This document shows positions 55,839 to 64,000 of a stretch of DNA of 64,000 nt, one piece after another (within the stretch, counting starts at the first letter, position 1; each line of letters opens with the position of its first letter). Below the pieces are notes generated by a model that ran no database searches, was not told where the DNA came from, and saw nothing but the letters and a program-made list of their open reading frames with translations. The position numbers were made by a program, and so were the translations under genes. Source of the DNA: Fulvivirga sediminis (GTDB lineage Bacteria > Bacteroidota > Bacteroidia > Cytophagales > Cyclobacteriaceae); the NCBI RefSeq assembly GCF_016757215.1, contig NZ_JAESIY010000011.1, forward strand, positions 124,001 to 188,000, given 5' to 3'.

Positions 55839-55916
55839 AAAATTCTGTTGAACCTTTTTGGCCGAAACTTGAGACTGGATAAATAAAAACAAAAATCAAC
55901 ACTAAAATCGAATAAA

Positions 55917-56081
55917 ATGGCTTTTAAAATTGGAGACGTTGTTCAACTAAAATCAGGTGGACCAGAAATGACTGTAAAAGGTGTTATCGGAGACGCAAAT
56001 AGTCCGTTATCTAAGACAGAAAATGCTGCTCTGAAAATGGCAGGCAATGAGGGCGGAGATGTTTACTCCTACTGGTCGTAG
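55917..56081 (+). pseudogene. DUF2158 (YodC-like) gene whose 3' end is replaced by a repeat element
   Basis: Reads MAFKIGDVVQLKSGGPEMTVKGVIGD... as in DUF2158 proteins, then GGDVYSYWS and stop. The stop TAG (56079-56081) and the last codons lie inside repeat copy C (from 56068), where family members usually continue with a VxCxWF... segment. The truncated product has 54 residues. It may still be expressed, but the normal C-terminus is gone. Confidence 0.7.
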
Positions 56082-56265
56082 GTTAAGCGAAGCGGTCCTA
56101 CGACCTATTATTTGCAAGAGCATTTGCTCGGAATAAGATCAGTGGACTGCTGAGGCTGCAATTCAATGGCAGTATTTTATGAATACAAGTTCGTGCTTAA
56201 AGAAAGGAATTTGAGCGGACGCTCAAGCAATATATGGATCGTAGCGGATGCTGCAACCAGTTGGG
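56068..56265 (+). repeat. Palindromic repeat element, copy C (198 bp)
   Basis: Same element as at 53758: CCTACTGGTCGTAGG at the left and CAACCAGTTGGG at the right, with the same three hairpins. It is 24 bases longer because of an internal stretch (gctcggaataagatcagtgg...) absent from copy A. No target-site duplication is evident. It interrupts the DUF2158 gene. Confidence 0.8.
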
Positions 56266-56714
56266 TCGTGAAAACCAATCATTAGTTTAGTATTCGATAA
56301 CACATTTTCATTTATGAAAATTTCATTGATACAAATAATTTGAATTCTCACATTTCGTTTTGGTTATATAAAAACTATTTCCTTCTGAAGCACCAATATC
56401 CCCTCTTGACTTTAAGTTATCAACATTGGATTACTACTAAAAGTTTTCCTGCAAATCAGTAACAAATGTTGATTATTAGGTTGAATCTAAGTTTTGAATA
56501 CAACAATCATAGATTTGATTATGCCTAACTTTTCATTTATCCCAACCTTTGCTTCATAGAAACAAAAGAGCTCTAGAATATAGGTTCAAGATATTATTTG
56601 TTGACCTATGCAACATTTTTCTACGGCCACCACGGTACTTGAAAATATGCCTTACTCTTTAATGCAGTCTCTGGCAAAACCAATAATGAGACTTTAATTA
56701 TAAACATTAAAAAT
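56082..56714. other. Intergenic, repeat element then no gene
   Basis: The first part is repeat copy C (to 56265). The remaining 449 AT-rich bases show no credible gene, RNA or terminator. Confidence 0.55.
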
Positions 56715-57659
56715 ATGTCTGATTCAAAAAAAGAAAATCTATCTGATTCTCAAATAGACGAAATTCTGGAAAATATGAGTGATGCATTTAAAAAACTGCC
56801 CCGCTCACCAATTCTATACAAACCTTCTGAAGTTGGTTTGTCTTACGAAGATGTCACATTCCCTTCTATAGATGGAGTTCCGATAGAAGGATGGTTTATA
56901 CCATCCGAGGGTTCAGATAAGATGATTATAATCAATCATCCCATGGGCTTTACCCGTTCAGGTCTTCCTTCACATCTGGAACCTTGGAAATCAATCTGGC
57001 AGGCTAGCGGAAATGATATGGAAGTTAATTTTATGCCTGATTTAAAAATACTTCATGAGGCGGGATTCAATATACTAGCGTATGACCTGAGAAATCATGG
57101 CCATAGCGGTACAGGTAATGGAGGACTCATCTCTACCGGAATTTTTGAATCTAGAGATGTTCTGGGTTCAATTCGATATGTACGAGGAAGGCAAGGTACT
57201 AAACTCATGAAAATAGCCCTGTTTAGTCGTTGTTTGGGTGCTGATGCTACATTATACGCAATGAAGCAAAATCCTAGAGATTTTGAACAAATACGATGTC
57301 TTTTGGCGGCACAACCTTTAAGCGAAGAATATATTCTAACTAAACAATTAGAGCTAGTAAATATTCCTAAAAACCGCATTAAGGATCTAGATAATAAGAT
57401 CACAATTAAAACAGGCTTTAGCATTGAAGATAGAAATGCTGGAAAATGGGCGAAAGATGTATGTATTCCCACTTTTATTTATCAGGTGCACGATGATTTG
57501 CTCACTGATCCTTATGACGTACAGGAAATGTACGATAACATTCCGATTAAAGATAAAAAACTTCAATGGATTTATAATACTACTGCACGCTGGGATGGTT
57601 ACCTAGAATTTCAAAGAAGGCCTGAACCGATGCTACAATGGTTTGATGAACACCTGTAA
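56715..57659 (+). CDS. Alpha/beta-hydrolase-fold protein with Cys at the nucleophile elbow
   Basis: 314 residues. Fold clues: VPIEGWFIPSEGSDKMIIINHPMG (oxyanion region), HEAGFNILAYDLRNHGHSGTG, the elbow FSRCLGA (Cys173, where most hydrolases have Ser in GxSxG), and the acid region VHDDLLTDP. Dienelactone hydrolase also uses Cys. The usual catalytic His near the C-terminus is not seen: the position reads TTARWDGYLEF. It may be inactive or use an unusual arrangement. The next gene begins 77 bases downstream. Confidence 0.8.
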   Translation: MSDSKKENLSDSQIDEILENMSDAFKKLPRSPILYKPSEVGLSYEDVTFPSIDGVPIEGWFIPSEGSDKMIIINHPMGFTRSGLPSHLEPWKSIWQASGNDMEVNFMPDLKILHEAGFNILAYDLRNHGHSGTGNGGLISTGIFESRDVLGSIRYVRGRQGTKLMKIALFSRCLGADATLYAMKQNPRDFEQIRCLLAAQPLSEEYILTKQLELVNIPKNRIKDLDNKITIKTGFSIEDRNAGKWAKDVCIPTFIYQVHDDLLTDPYDVQEMYDNIPIKDKKLQWIYNTTARWDGYLEFQRRPEPMLQWFDEHL

Positions 57660-57736
57660 ATTTTAAATCACTAGTAATCATTCTTGACCACAAGAAAAAT
57701 CAAAATAAATTAATTAATAAAACTAAATTTTATAGA

Positions 57737-58255
57737 ATGAAAGACGCAACGGATGAATTATCAAATTTTAAGGATAACAAAATCTCCCAACCTTCAAGCA
57801 TTAATGGCTTCGTAGAAAGTGAAAAGGAAAAGAAAATCATCTTGGAAAAGCGCGAAAAGTGGAGACAGGCTTTTGAGGCCAGAGATGTAGAGGCGATTAT
57901 GTCTTATTATGTTGATGACATTTTATCGTATGACTTGATGGCACCAATTCAGTTTGAAGGTGAGAAAATGTGGAGAGATAACTGGATCAACTTTTTTAAA
58001 TTCTTCCCAGCTGAAATTAAGATAACTCTAGAAGATCTAACCGTATTTCAGGAGGGAAATCTAGCAGCAATTCGTGGCCTTACAAGACTTACGGCAACAA
58101 CCGCGGATGGAAATGAAGTTGATATGTGGGCTCGGGAATCTAATGTACTGCGTAAAATAGATGGTGAATGGCTAATCGTTCATGATCATATTTCTGTACC
58201 CATGGATTTTGAAAACGGTATGGCTTTAACAGACCTAAAACCCATTGGGGTTTAA
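57737..58255 (+). CDS. SnoaL/NTF2-like protein
   Basis: 172 residues. The core is SnoaL/DUF4440-like: WRQAFEARDVEAIMSYYVDDILSYDLMAP, FEGEKMWRDNWINFFKFFPAEIKITLEDLTVF, MWARESNVLRKIDGEWLIVHDHISVPMDF. Such proteins bind or act on small hydrophobic molecules; the actual substrate is unknown. An N-terminal 35-residue charged extension precedes the domain. A hairpin terminator follows at 58282. Confidence 0.82.
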   Translation: MKDATDELSNFKDNKISQPSSINGFVESEKEKKIILEKREKWRQAFEARDVEAIMSYYVDDILSYDLMAPIQFEGEKMWRDNWINFFKFFPAEIKITLEDLTVFQEGNLAAIRGLTRLTATTADGNEVDMWARESNVLRKIDGEWLIVHDHISVPMDFENGMALTDLKPIGV

Positions 58256-58281
58256 CTAAGTTAAGTAAGGAGTCTTAAAAT

Positions 58282-58311
58282 AACTGCCCCAATATGACGG
58301 GGCAGTTTTAA
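58282..58311 (+). terminator. Intrinsic terminator after the SnoaL-like gene
   Basis: Arms aactgcccc (58282-58290) / ggggcagtt (58299-58307) followed by TTTTA. Confidence 0.85.
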
Positions 58312-58351
58312 AACATAAATGTTTTATTTTACTAATTAGCACCATATCAAG

Positions 58352-59119
58352 ATGAAAAAAATATTTATTACGGGAGCAACGGACGGTCTGGGTTTTATGG
58401 CTGCCGAAAAACTTATAGAACAGGGTCATCAGGTGGTACTTCACGCAAGAAATAAAACCAAGGCGGAAATAGTCCATCAAAAACTTCCCAACGCAAAAGC
58501 TGTTGTCACCGGGGATCTTTCCAGCATATCCCAAACCTATAAAATCGCAGAAGCTCTAAACCGGCTGGGAACAATGGATAGCGTAATCCATAATGCTGGG
58601 GTTGGTTTTAAGGAACCATACCAAGAAACAGAAGACGCACTGCCTCATGTATTTGCAATAAATAGTCTTGCCCCTTACATTTTGTCGTGTTTGATTAATA
58701 AACCCAAACGGTTAATCTATACCAGTTCAGGTATGCATGAACAGGGAGATACAAAGTTGGAGGACTTATTGTGGGACAAAAAGAAATGGAATGCTGCACA
58801 GGCATATTCCGATACCAAACTACATAATATTTTATTGGCATTTGCAGTTTCCAAACGCTGGCCTGATGTATTTTGCAACGTCGTATCCCCAGGATGGGTG
58901 GCCACTAAAATGGGTGGTGCGCATGCTCCCGATGATTTGGAAAAAGCTCCCGAAACACAAATATGGTTGTCTTCTTCAGAAGAAAAAGATGTTCAAATTT
59001 CAGGTCAATTCTTATACCATAAGAGACCGAAAAACTACCTGTCGGCCGCTAATGATACCCAACTACAAGACAGATTTATAGATTTTTGTGAATCGTTAAC
59101 CCTCATAAAAATTCCCTAA
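58352..59119 (+). CDS. Short-chain dehydrogenase/reductase (SDR)
   Basis: 255 residues. NAD(P) motif TGATDGLG (7-14), NAG at 81, active-site Ser125/126 in YTSSG, and catalytic Tyr152-x3-Lys156 in AYSDTKL. Substrate unknown. It begins the group SDR, DUF3861 (20 bases downstream) and AraC regulator (34 bases further), which looks like one operon with a downstream regulator. Confidence 0.9.
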   Translation: MKKIFITGATDGLGFMAAEKLIEQGHQVVLHARNKTKAEIVHQKLPNAKAVVTGDLSSISQTYKIAEALNRLGTMDSVIHNAGVGFKEPYQETEDALPHVFAINSLAPYILSCLINKPKRLIYTSSGMHEQGDTKLEDLLWDKKKWNAAQAYSDTKLHNILLAFAVSKRWPDVFCNVVSPGWVATKMGGAHAPDDLEKAPETQIWLSSSEEKDVQISGQFLYHKRPKNYLSAANDTQLQDRFIDFCESLTLIKIP

Positions 59120-59138
59120 CTGATAATCTTGTTAAATT

Positions 59139-59429
59139 ATGGCAAAGAAAAATAATTCATACAGGCTTAATCTTGAAGCACTTTCCCTAAAAGAAGAAGG
59201 AATAGAGAAACCTTCCATTACGCTTGAATTTGAAAATCACGATGAAATATTTACTATTATAGAAAACCTAAAAGAGAAGAATCCTTTTGGAGGTAAAAAT
59301 CAGGCTGTTGAGTTTGCTATAGGAATTAAGTTATTTGCCGAAGTAATGATTAGAAACAGACAACACTCACTGTTTGAAGATTTTTTTGTGGAGGTCAAGA
59401 CTTTTATGAAAAAACTTAAAAGAATTTAG
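59139..59429 (+). CDS. DUF3861 protein
   Basis: 96 residues: YRLNLEALSLKEEGIEKPSITLEFENHDEIFTIIENLKEKNPF then FAIGIKLFAEVMIRNRQHSLFEDFFVEVKTFMKKLKRI, the DUF3861 pattern. Role unknown; probably soluble and cytoplasmic. It lies 20 bases after the SDR stop. Confidence 0.8.
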   Translation: MAKKNNSYRLNLEALSLKEEGIEKPSITLEFENHDEIFTIIENLKEKNPFGGKNQAVEFAIGIKLFAEVMIRNRQHSLFEDFFVEVKTFMKKLKRI

Positions 59430-59463
59430 GGTATAAATTCATTATCTTCAGCTACTATGTACT

Positions 59464-60384
59464 ATGTCAAGAGAACTTCATCCTATAAACACAATTCATC
59501 AATATCATAAAGTTCGTGGTTTGGGTAAACCACTCCATCCCCTCATTAGTATTGTTGATTATAGCCAATTAAAAGTATCTAAAGAGGATAATTTGAAAAG
59601 TTGGACCTACAATTTTTACACCATCTCATTGAAGCGGAATTTTGAATCTGCAATCAAAATGAACTATGGTCAGCAAGAATATGATTACGATGAAGGCATT
59701 ATGTTCTTTATGGCACCGGGACAGCTTTTTAGTTTCGATGTAAATGAGGAAACTTCACACGAAAAATCCGGTTGGATGATCCTAATCCATCCTGATTTTT
59801 TATTGGGGACGACCTTGGCGAAGTCAATTAGAAAATATGAGTTTTTCAGTTATGCCACTCATGAGGCACTTTTTTTATCAGAAAAAGAAGAACAGCTTTT
59901 AAATACCATCATCGCTAATATAGAAGCAGAGTATCAATCTGTTATAGACAAGCACAGTCAGCAGATTATTGTGACACAATTAGAAACGCTTTTGGCTTAT
60001 TCAAGTCGTTTTTACGAACGTCAATTTGCAACTAGGATACCTATGAGCCATCATATTCTGGAAAGGTTTGAAGAAATTATTAATGATTATTTTAAGGATG
60101 AAAAATATATTGAGCAAGGACTTCCATCGGTCAAGAATATTGCAGATCAATTGTATTTAAGCCCTAACTATTTAAGTTCCTTATTGAGGCACTTAACCGG
60201 GCAGACTACACAACAGCATATCCACGTTAAATTAATTAACATCGCTAAACAAAAGCTCTCTACCACAGATTTGTCTATAAGTCAAATTGCTTATGAATTG
60301 GGCTTTGAATATCCGCAGTCATTTAGCAATCTTTTTAAGAGTAAAACCAATATTTCTCCTAGTGAATTTAGGAAATCTTTTTAA
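59464..60384 (+). CDS. AraC-family transcriptional regulator (first of two paralogs)
   Basis: 306 residues. N-terminal sensor-like domain (RGLGKPLHPLISIVDYSQLKV...) and a C-terminal AraC DNA-binding domain with two helix-turn-helices: VKNIADQLYLSPNYLSSLLRHLTG and ISQIAYELGFEYPQSFSNLFKSKTNISPSEFRKSF. A close relative lies at 62862 (same opening, same FLLIHPDFxxG-like centre), so the two arose by duplication. It probably controls the SDR/DUF3861 genes upstream. Confidence 0.92.
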   Translation: MSRELHPINTIHQYHKVRGLGKPLHPLISIVDYSQLKVSKEDNLKSWTYNFYTISLKRNFESAIKMNYGQQEYDYDEGIMFFMAPGQLFSFDVNEETSHEKSGWMILIHPDFLLGTTLAKSIRKYEFFSYATHEALFLSEKEEQLLNTIIANIEAEYQSVIDKHSQQIIVTQLETLLAYSSRFYERQFATRIPMSHHILERFEEIINDYFKDEKYIEQGLPSVKNIADQLYLSPNYLSSLLRHLTGQTTQQHIHVKLINIAKQKLSTTDLSISQIAYELGFEYPQSFSNLFKSKTNISPSEFRKSF

Positions 60385-61130
60385 CGGACGAAACCCGTTA
60401 AGCAAGGATGTTAATTGAAAATAAATTGATTAATACAGGCAATTTCCAAAGGGAATTCTCTGGAGACCAATTAATGGGTAGTTAAAATTTTTATTTATAT
60501 TCAAAAAAGGTATTTAAAGCGTGGAAAGAAGATTATTCATATTCTTTCCATTTCCTTAAGGGGCTGCTGGGTAAGCATTTTTCAAGTTGGCTGAGATTGG
60601 CTTCCAATAATAAAATCAGCGGAGAAAAGTTATTATCCAGTAAAGTACCTAAAGGTAGCAACCGACTAAAAATAGCTTTACGAAATGCAGCCAATTCCAC
60701 TAGTAATATAAAAGACTCAACACCCCTCAGGGACTTTTTCAACATAATCAATTTCAGATAAGGCAAAGTCTCAGCATTGAGTGCCACGGCAAGGAAGCTG
60801 GCTGTGATCATTTGGAATATGGTTGTAAAGGTGAAACCCTATGAAAATCCAGACGGCTATTTGTATCTGGATCAGAAAAGAAAATTGGGTTTAGTAAAGC
60901 GGATTAAAAACAAATTGATAAATTCCAGTTGACTATTGAAGTATTGGGAATAGTAAATACCTCATAATAAATGTAATGTGTAGATGTCAGTCAAAATACA
61001 GAAAAAACTAGAACCTCTCTTGGTATTTTGATTTCATCCTCAATCTGACTACAAAAATCCTTAATTAGCACACACAGGCCAAATACCCCCCAGCGATATT
61101 TGTATCTCAAAATTTAAAGAAAATTGAAAT
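60385..61130. other. Intergenic region with an IS110 fragment
   Basis: Contains the longer IS110-type transposase remnant (60541-60932). The last 200 bases before 61131 carry no gene that I can see. Confidence 0.6.
60541..60932 (+). pseudogene. IS110-family transposase C-terminal fragment with an internal stop
   Basis: In-frame reading: HFLKGLLGKHFSSWLRLASNNKISGEKLLSSKVPKGSNRLKIALRNAANS..., a TAA at 60759, then ...GKVSALSATARKLAVIIWNMVVKVKPYENPDGYLYLD..., matching the end of IS110/IS116/IS902 transposases (SATAHKLARIIYxM...). The N-terminal catalytic part and start are missing. 71 bases are identical to the fragment at 55213, so this is one decayed element in two places. Confidence 0.85.
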
Positions 61131-62033
61131 ATGAAAATTGTATTGACGGGTTCTTTGGGGCGTATTGGAAAGCCGCTCACTCAGCGTTTGGTAAAAAAAG
61201 GTCATTCAGTTACTGTAATTAGCAGTAAAGCTGAAAGGCAGGATGAGATAGAAGCGCTTGGAGCAACAGCCGCAATTGGCAGCATGCAGGATGTTGATTT
61301 TTTAACCACCACATTTAAAGGAGCCGATGCTGTGTATCTGATGATCGCCTGGGATGCTATTGGCAACATCTTCGATAAAAACATAGATTTTCCTACAGAA
61401 TTCAGTCGTATTGCCAGCAAATATAAGCAAGCCGTAGAGCAATCGGGTGTAAAAAAGGTGGTGCACTTAAGTAGTATTGGCGCCCATACCGATGAAGGCA
61501 TTGGTAGTCTCTCTGTGTACAAAGGTGTTGAAGGTGTCATGAATCAACTGCCTGAAGATGTGTCCATCAAATTTATGAGGCCGGTTGCCTTTTATCCTAA
61601 TCTTTTCAGATTTATGCAAAGTATGAAAACCGATGGAGCTATTGTGCAAAGTTATGGTGGCGATACGAAAGAACCCTGGGTTTCACCGGTAGATATTGCA
61701 GATGCCATTGTAGAAGAACTTGAAAAGCCTTTTGAAGGTAGAAAGTTTCGCTACATAGCCAGTGATGAAGTTTCGCCCAATGAAGTGGCTGAGATTTTAG
61801 GAGAAGCCATAGGAAACCAGGATTTAACATGGAAAATAGCTCAGTCTGAAGAATTACTGAATGGTTTACTTGCCGCAGGCATGAATGAATGGGTGGCCAA
61901 AGGTTTTGTAAACATGCAAGCCGCTCAAGGAAACGGAACACTCTACGAAGATTTCTATAAAAATAAACCAGCACTTGGTAAAATCAAGCTTACAGATTTT
62001 GCCAAAGAATTCGCCTCAGTTTATCATCATTAA
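61131..62033 (+). CDS. NmrA-like NAD(P)-binding protein (atypical SDR)
   Basis: 300 residues. Rossmann motif LTGSLGRIGKPL at the N-terminus, then DADAVYLMIAW-type beta/alpha repeats (KGADAVYLMIAW), VKKVVHLSSIGAH, and no YxxxK in the usual place (SVYKGVEGVMN is close). Typical of NmrA/quinone-oxidoreductase-2-like sensors or reductases. The real SDR starts 55 bases downstream of the stop (62089). No RBS is evident. Confidence 0.85.
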   Translation: MKIVLTGSLGRIGKPLTQRLVKKGHSVTVISSKAERQDEIEALGATAAIGSMQDVDFLTTTFKGADAVYLMIAWDAIGNIFDKNIDFPTEFSRIASKYKQAVEQSGVKKVVHLSSIGAHTDEGIGSLSVYKGVEGVMNQLPEDVSIKFMRPVAFYPNLFRFMQSMKTDGAIVQSYGGDTKEPWVSPVDIADAIVEELEKPFEGRKFRYIASDEVSPNEVAEILGEAIGNQDLTWKIAQSEELLNGLLAAGMNEWVAKGFVNMQAAQGNGTLYEDFYKNKPALGKIKLTDFAKEFASVYHH

Positions 62034-62088
62034 ATTTAACAAACCTGAAATCGATGATTCACAAAATCGAATTCAAAATAATAAGCTA

Positions 62089-62829
62089 ATGATTAAAAAA
62101 GCACTAATTACAGGGGCTAATAAAAGTATAGGATTTGAAACAGCGCGGCAACTTTTGCAACAAGGATATTATGTTTATTTAGGTAGCCGTAGTATTGAAA
62201 AAGGAAAGCTGGCCATCGAAAAATTGAAGAACGAAGGACTCACCAAAGCAGAACTTATTCAGTTAGATGTAAACGATTCTGCTTCGGTAGAAGCGGCAAG
62301 AATAGAATTGGGTAAAAAGACCGATGTACTGGATGTATTGATCAACAATGCGGGCATTAATGGCGGAATGCCTCAGGAGGCGTTGAATGCAAGTATTGAG
62401 CAGCTACAAAATGTGTTTAATACCAATTTGTATGGCGTGGTGAGGGTGACCCAGGCATTTATAGATTTATTGCAGAAATCAGAACAGCCTCGTATAGTCA
62501 ATGTATCATCTAGCGGGTGCTCGCTGACGTTGCATAGCGACCCTACCTGGAAGTACTATGATCATAAATCTGCGGTGTATGCGCCATCAAAAGCGGCTTT
62601 AAATATGTACACCATTGCATTGGCTTATGAGTTAAAAGACAGCAACTTTAAGGTAAACGCCGTTTGTCCGGGATTTGTAGCTACTGATTTTAATGGGCAC
62701 CGTGGCACCGGCACCATTCAGGAAGCAAGAACGCGTATCGCAAAATACGCCACCATTGGGAAAGACGGACCCACGGGAAAATTCTTTAGCGAAGAATATA
62801 ATCCAGAAACAGGAGAATGCCCTTGGTAG
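62089..62829 (+). CDS. Short-chain dehydrogenase/reductase (second module)
   Basis: 246 residues. TGANKSIG (8-15), NNAG near 87, SSSG and the catalytic YAPSK near 165, PGFVATDFNG afterwards; ends GETGECPW-like. A classical SDR; substrate unknown. ATG 62089 gives the family start; the frame is open 38 codons further up but that stretch overlaps the previous gene. It lies between the NmrA-like gene and the second AraC regulator. Confidence 0.9.
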   Translation: MIKKALITGANKSIGFETARQLLQQGYYVYLGSRSIEKGKLAIEKLKNEGLTKAELIQLDVNDSASVEAARIELGKKTDVLDVLINNAGINGGMPQEALNASIEQLQNVFNTNLYGVVRVTQAFIDLLQKSEQPRIVNVSSSGCSLTLHSDPTWKYYDHKSAVYAPSKAALNMYTIALAYELKDSNFKVNAVCPGFVATDFNGHRGTGTIQEARTRIAKYATIGKDGPTGKFFSEEYNPETGECPW

Positions 62830-62861
62830 AATTTCAGCCAAACAGATTGTAAATTTGTAGC

Positions 62862-63773
62862 ATGAATAAAGAAGATAATAGCTTCAAAATATTTCAGTCT
62901 TTATCGGACTTGCATCGGGTGCTTGGCTTACCAAAGCCAATGCACCCGATGATAAGTTTCACAGACCTGAAAGACATTAAAGTCTTGCCGGAAGAGTTGG
63001 GTAATGCTTACATACTCAACTTTTATAAAATTTCGTATAAATCAGACCTTTGCGGACAGGCAAAGTACGGGCAGCATTATTATGATTTTGGCGAAGGCGG
63101 GTTGGTTTATACCGCGCCCAATCAAATTTTCGAATTAAACCATAATCCTAGCAATGGTTATTTATTACTGATACATCCCGATTTTTTCTTAGGTTACCCA
63201 TTGGTCCATAAAATAAAACAATTTGGTTTTTTTAGTTATTCAGCCAATGAGGCGCTGCACATTTCAGAGCAGGAAAAGGACACCATATTTTCTGTTTTTA
63301 AGATCATAGACGAAGAGCTAAGAAATAGAATTGATGACTTTAGTCAGGATGTAATTATCTCACAAATAGAATTATTGTTGAATTATAGCAATCGATTTTA
63401 TAAAAGACAATTTATAACTCGGAAAGCGGTAAATAACGACTTGCTACAGAAGTTGGAAGAAATACTGGATAATTATTTCAACACTGAACAAGCTTTAAAA
63501 AATGGTCTACCAACCGTGCAATTTATTGCCAAACAACTCAACATCTCTCCAAGTTATTTAAGCGACCTTCTACGCTCTTTAATAGGGCAAAGTGCTCAAC
63601 AACATATACACAGTAAGCTGATTGAAAAAGCCAAAGAAAAGCTTTCAACTACAAATTTAACGGTGAGTGAAATAGCCTATGAACTGGGGTTTGAACAACC
63701 TCAGTCGTTTAGTAAACTGTTTAAGACAAAAACGAAACTTTCTCCACTGGAATTCAGGCAATCTTTTAACTAA
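62862..63773 (+). CDS. AraC-family transcriptional regulator (second paralog)
   Basis: 303 residues, paralog of the gene at 59464: the same RVLGLPKPMHPMISFTDLKDIKV opening, a LLLIHPDFFLG centre, and C-terminal helix-turn-helices VQFIAKQLNISPSYLSDLLRSLIG and VSEIAYELGFEQPQSFSKLFKTKTKLSPLEFRQSF. It lies 32 bases after the SDR and probably controls it. Confidence 0.92.
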   Translation: MNKEDNSFKIFQSLSDLHRVLGLPKPMHPMISFTDLKDIKVLPEELGNAYILNFYKISYKSDLCGQAKYGQHYYDFGEGGLVYTAPNQIFELNHNPSNGYLLLIHPDFFLGYPLVHKIKQFGFFSYSANEALHISEQEKDTIFSVFKIIDEELRNRIDDFSQDVIISQIELLLNYSNRFYKRQFITRKAVNNDLLQKLEEILDNYFNTEQALKNGLPTVQFIAKQLNISPSYLSDLLRSLIGQSAQQHIHSKLIEKAKEKLSTTNLTVSEIAYELGFEQPQSFSKLFKTKTKLSPLEFRQSFN

Positions 63774-64000
63774 ATCAATAGCAGGCAAAACAAAATACCT
63801 CAGTTAGTCTATGATTATGGATTAGCTAATGATCACTATTGCCTCAGACACGGCATTATTATAGTATCTTCATCATTTTAGTGATATCTTGTTTGTGATG
63901 GTTTAAAATGAAAAGGTGTCAATTTATAGCATCAGCCACCTTCAGGCCCATCTCATGAATCATTACTCATCCCACTGGTCGTAGGTTAAGCGAGGCGGTC
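63774..64000. other. Non-coding end of window
   Basis: About 200 AT-rich bases without a gene, followed by the start of the third palindromic repeat element. Confidence 0.6.
63971..64000 (+). repeat. Palindromic repeat element, third copy (truncated by window end)
   Basis: The last 30 bases read CCCACTGGTCGTAGGTTAAG then cgaggcggtc, matching the left end of copies A and C with one difference (cgaagcgg to cgaggcgg). The rest lies outside the window. Confidence 0.8.

Noticed and set aside
57095-57472. 125-codon open frame opposite the alpha/beta hydrolase
   Set aside because: Antisense shadow of a coding gene, no start context.
61975-62088. An earlier start for the second SDR (38 extra codons)
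   Set aside because: That stretch overlaps the NmrA-like gene and does not look like an SDR N-terminus; ATG 62089 places TGANKSIG at the expected position.

Overview
The window is AT-rich chromosomal DNA from a member of the Bacteroidota, most likely a free-living Cytophagales (Cytophagia). The evidence is a type IX secretion (T9SS) gliding-type C-terminal domain on a giant surface protein, a PorP/SprF partner, a short region-1.1-less housekeeping sigma factor, the DUF5686, DUF4136 and DUF4349 families, a TTG/TAnnTTTG-type promoter before rpsO, and a thrS-infC-rpmI-rplT operon with an AUU start on infC. The genus is not determined.

Region 1 (1-29.4 kb) is mostly core genome: the end of an RND efflux pump and its outer-membrane channel; tRNA-Met; a START-like protein; an LptF/LptG permease; rpsO, pnp and the primary sigma factor; trxB; a 3-hydroxyacyl-CoA dehydrogenase; mscL; a CvfB-like RNA-binding protein; several small unknowns; a topoisomerase IV operon in which a SatD-family gene and a small membrane-protein gene sit between parE and parC; a SanA-like protein; a DUF5686 outer-membrane protein; a TPR lipoprotein; and thrS-infC-rpmI-rplT.

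Region 2 (30.1-40.3 kb) is the most unusual part. Five genes on the minus strand, spaced 15-29 bases apart, run from a phage-tail-collar-like protein through a periplasmic-binding-fold protein without a signal peptide and a formyltransferase of the Fmt/ArnA fold to an 1838-residue T9SS type B adhesin and a PorP/SprF-OmpA fusion. The adhesin and the PorP-OmpA protein form a familiar secreted-adhesin/anchor pair. The three upstream genes have no obvious reason to be there, and this is my main candidate for an undescribed system. A 96-residue unknown is transcribed divergently from it.

Region 3 (40.8-52.2 kb) holds a universal stress protein overlapping a CcoI/FixI-type copper ATPase, then CcoS and HemN-like genes (low-oxygen respiration and heme functions), an SMR transporter, lipoproteins, a DUF1444-like protein and an FtsX/MacB-type ABC permease.

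Region 4 (52.2-64.0 kb) looks like an accessory island. It has a tyrosine-recombinase remnant, a RelA/SpoT-domain alarmone synthetase, a C-terminal gene fragment tightly followed by an unknown 242-residue gene (a possible orphan toxin tail and immunity gene), two decayed IS110-type transposase fragments sharing a 71-base identical core, and three copies of a 174-198 bp palindrome-rich repeat element. One copy supplies the stop codon of a DUF2158 gene. The island also carries two paralogous AraC-regulator/short-chain-dehydrogenase modules with an alpha/beta hydrolase, a SnoaL-like protein and a DUF3861 protein.
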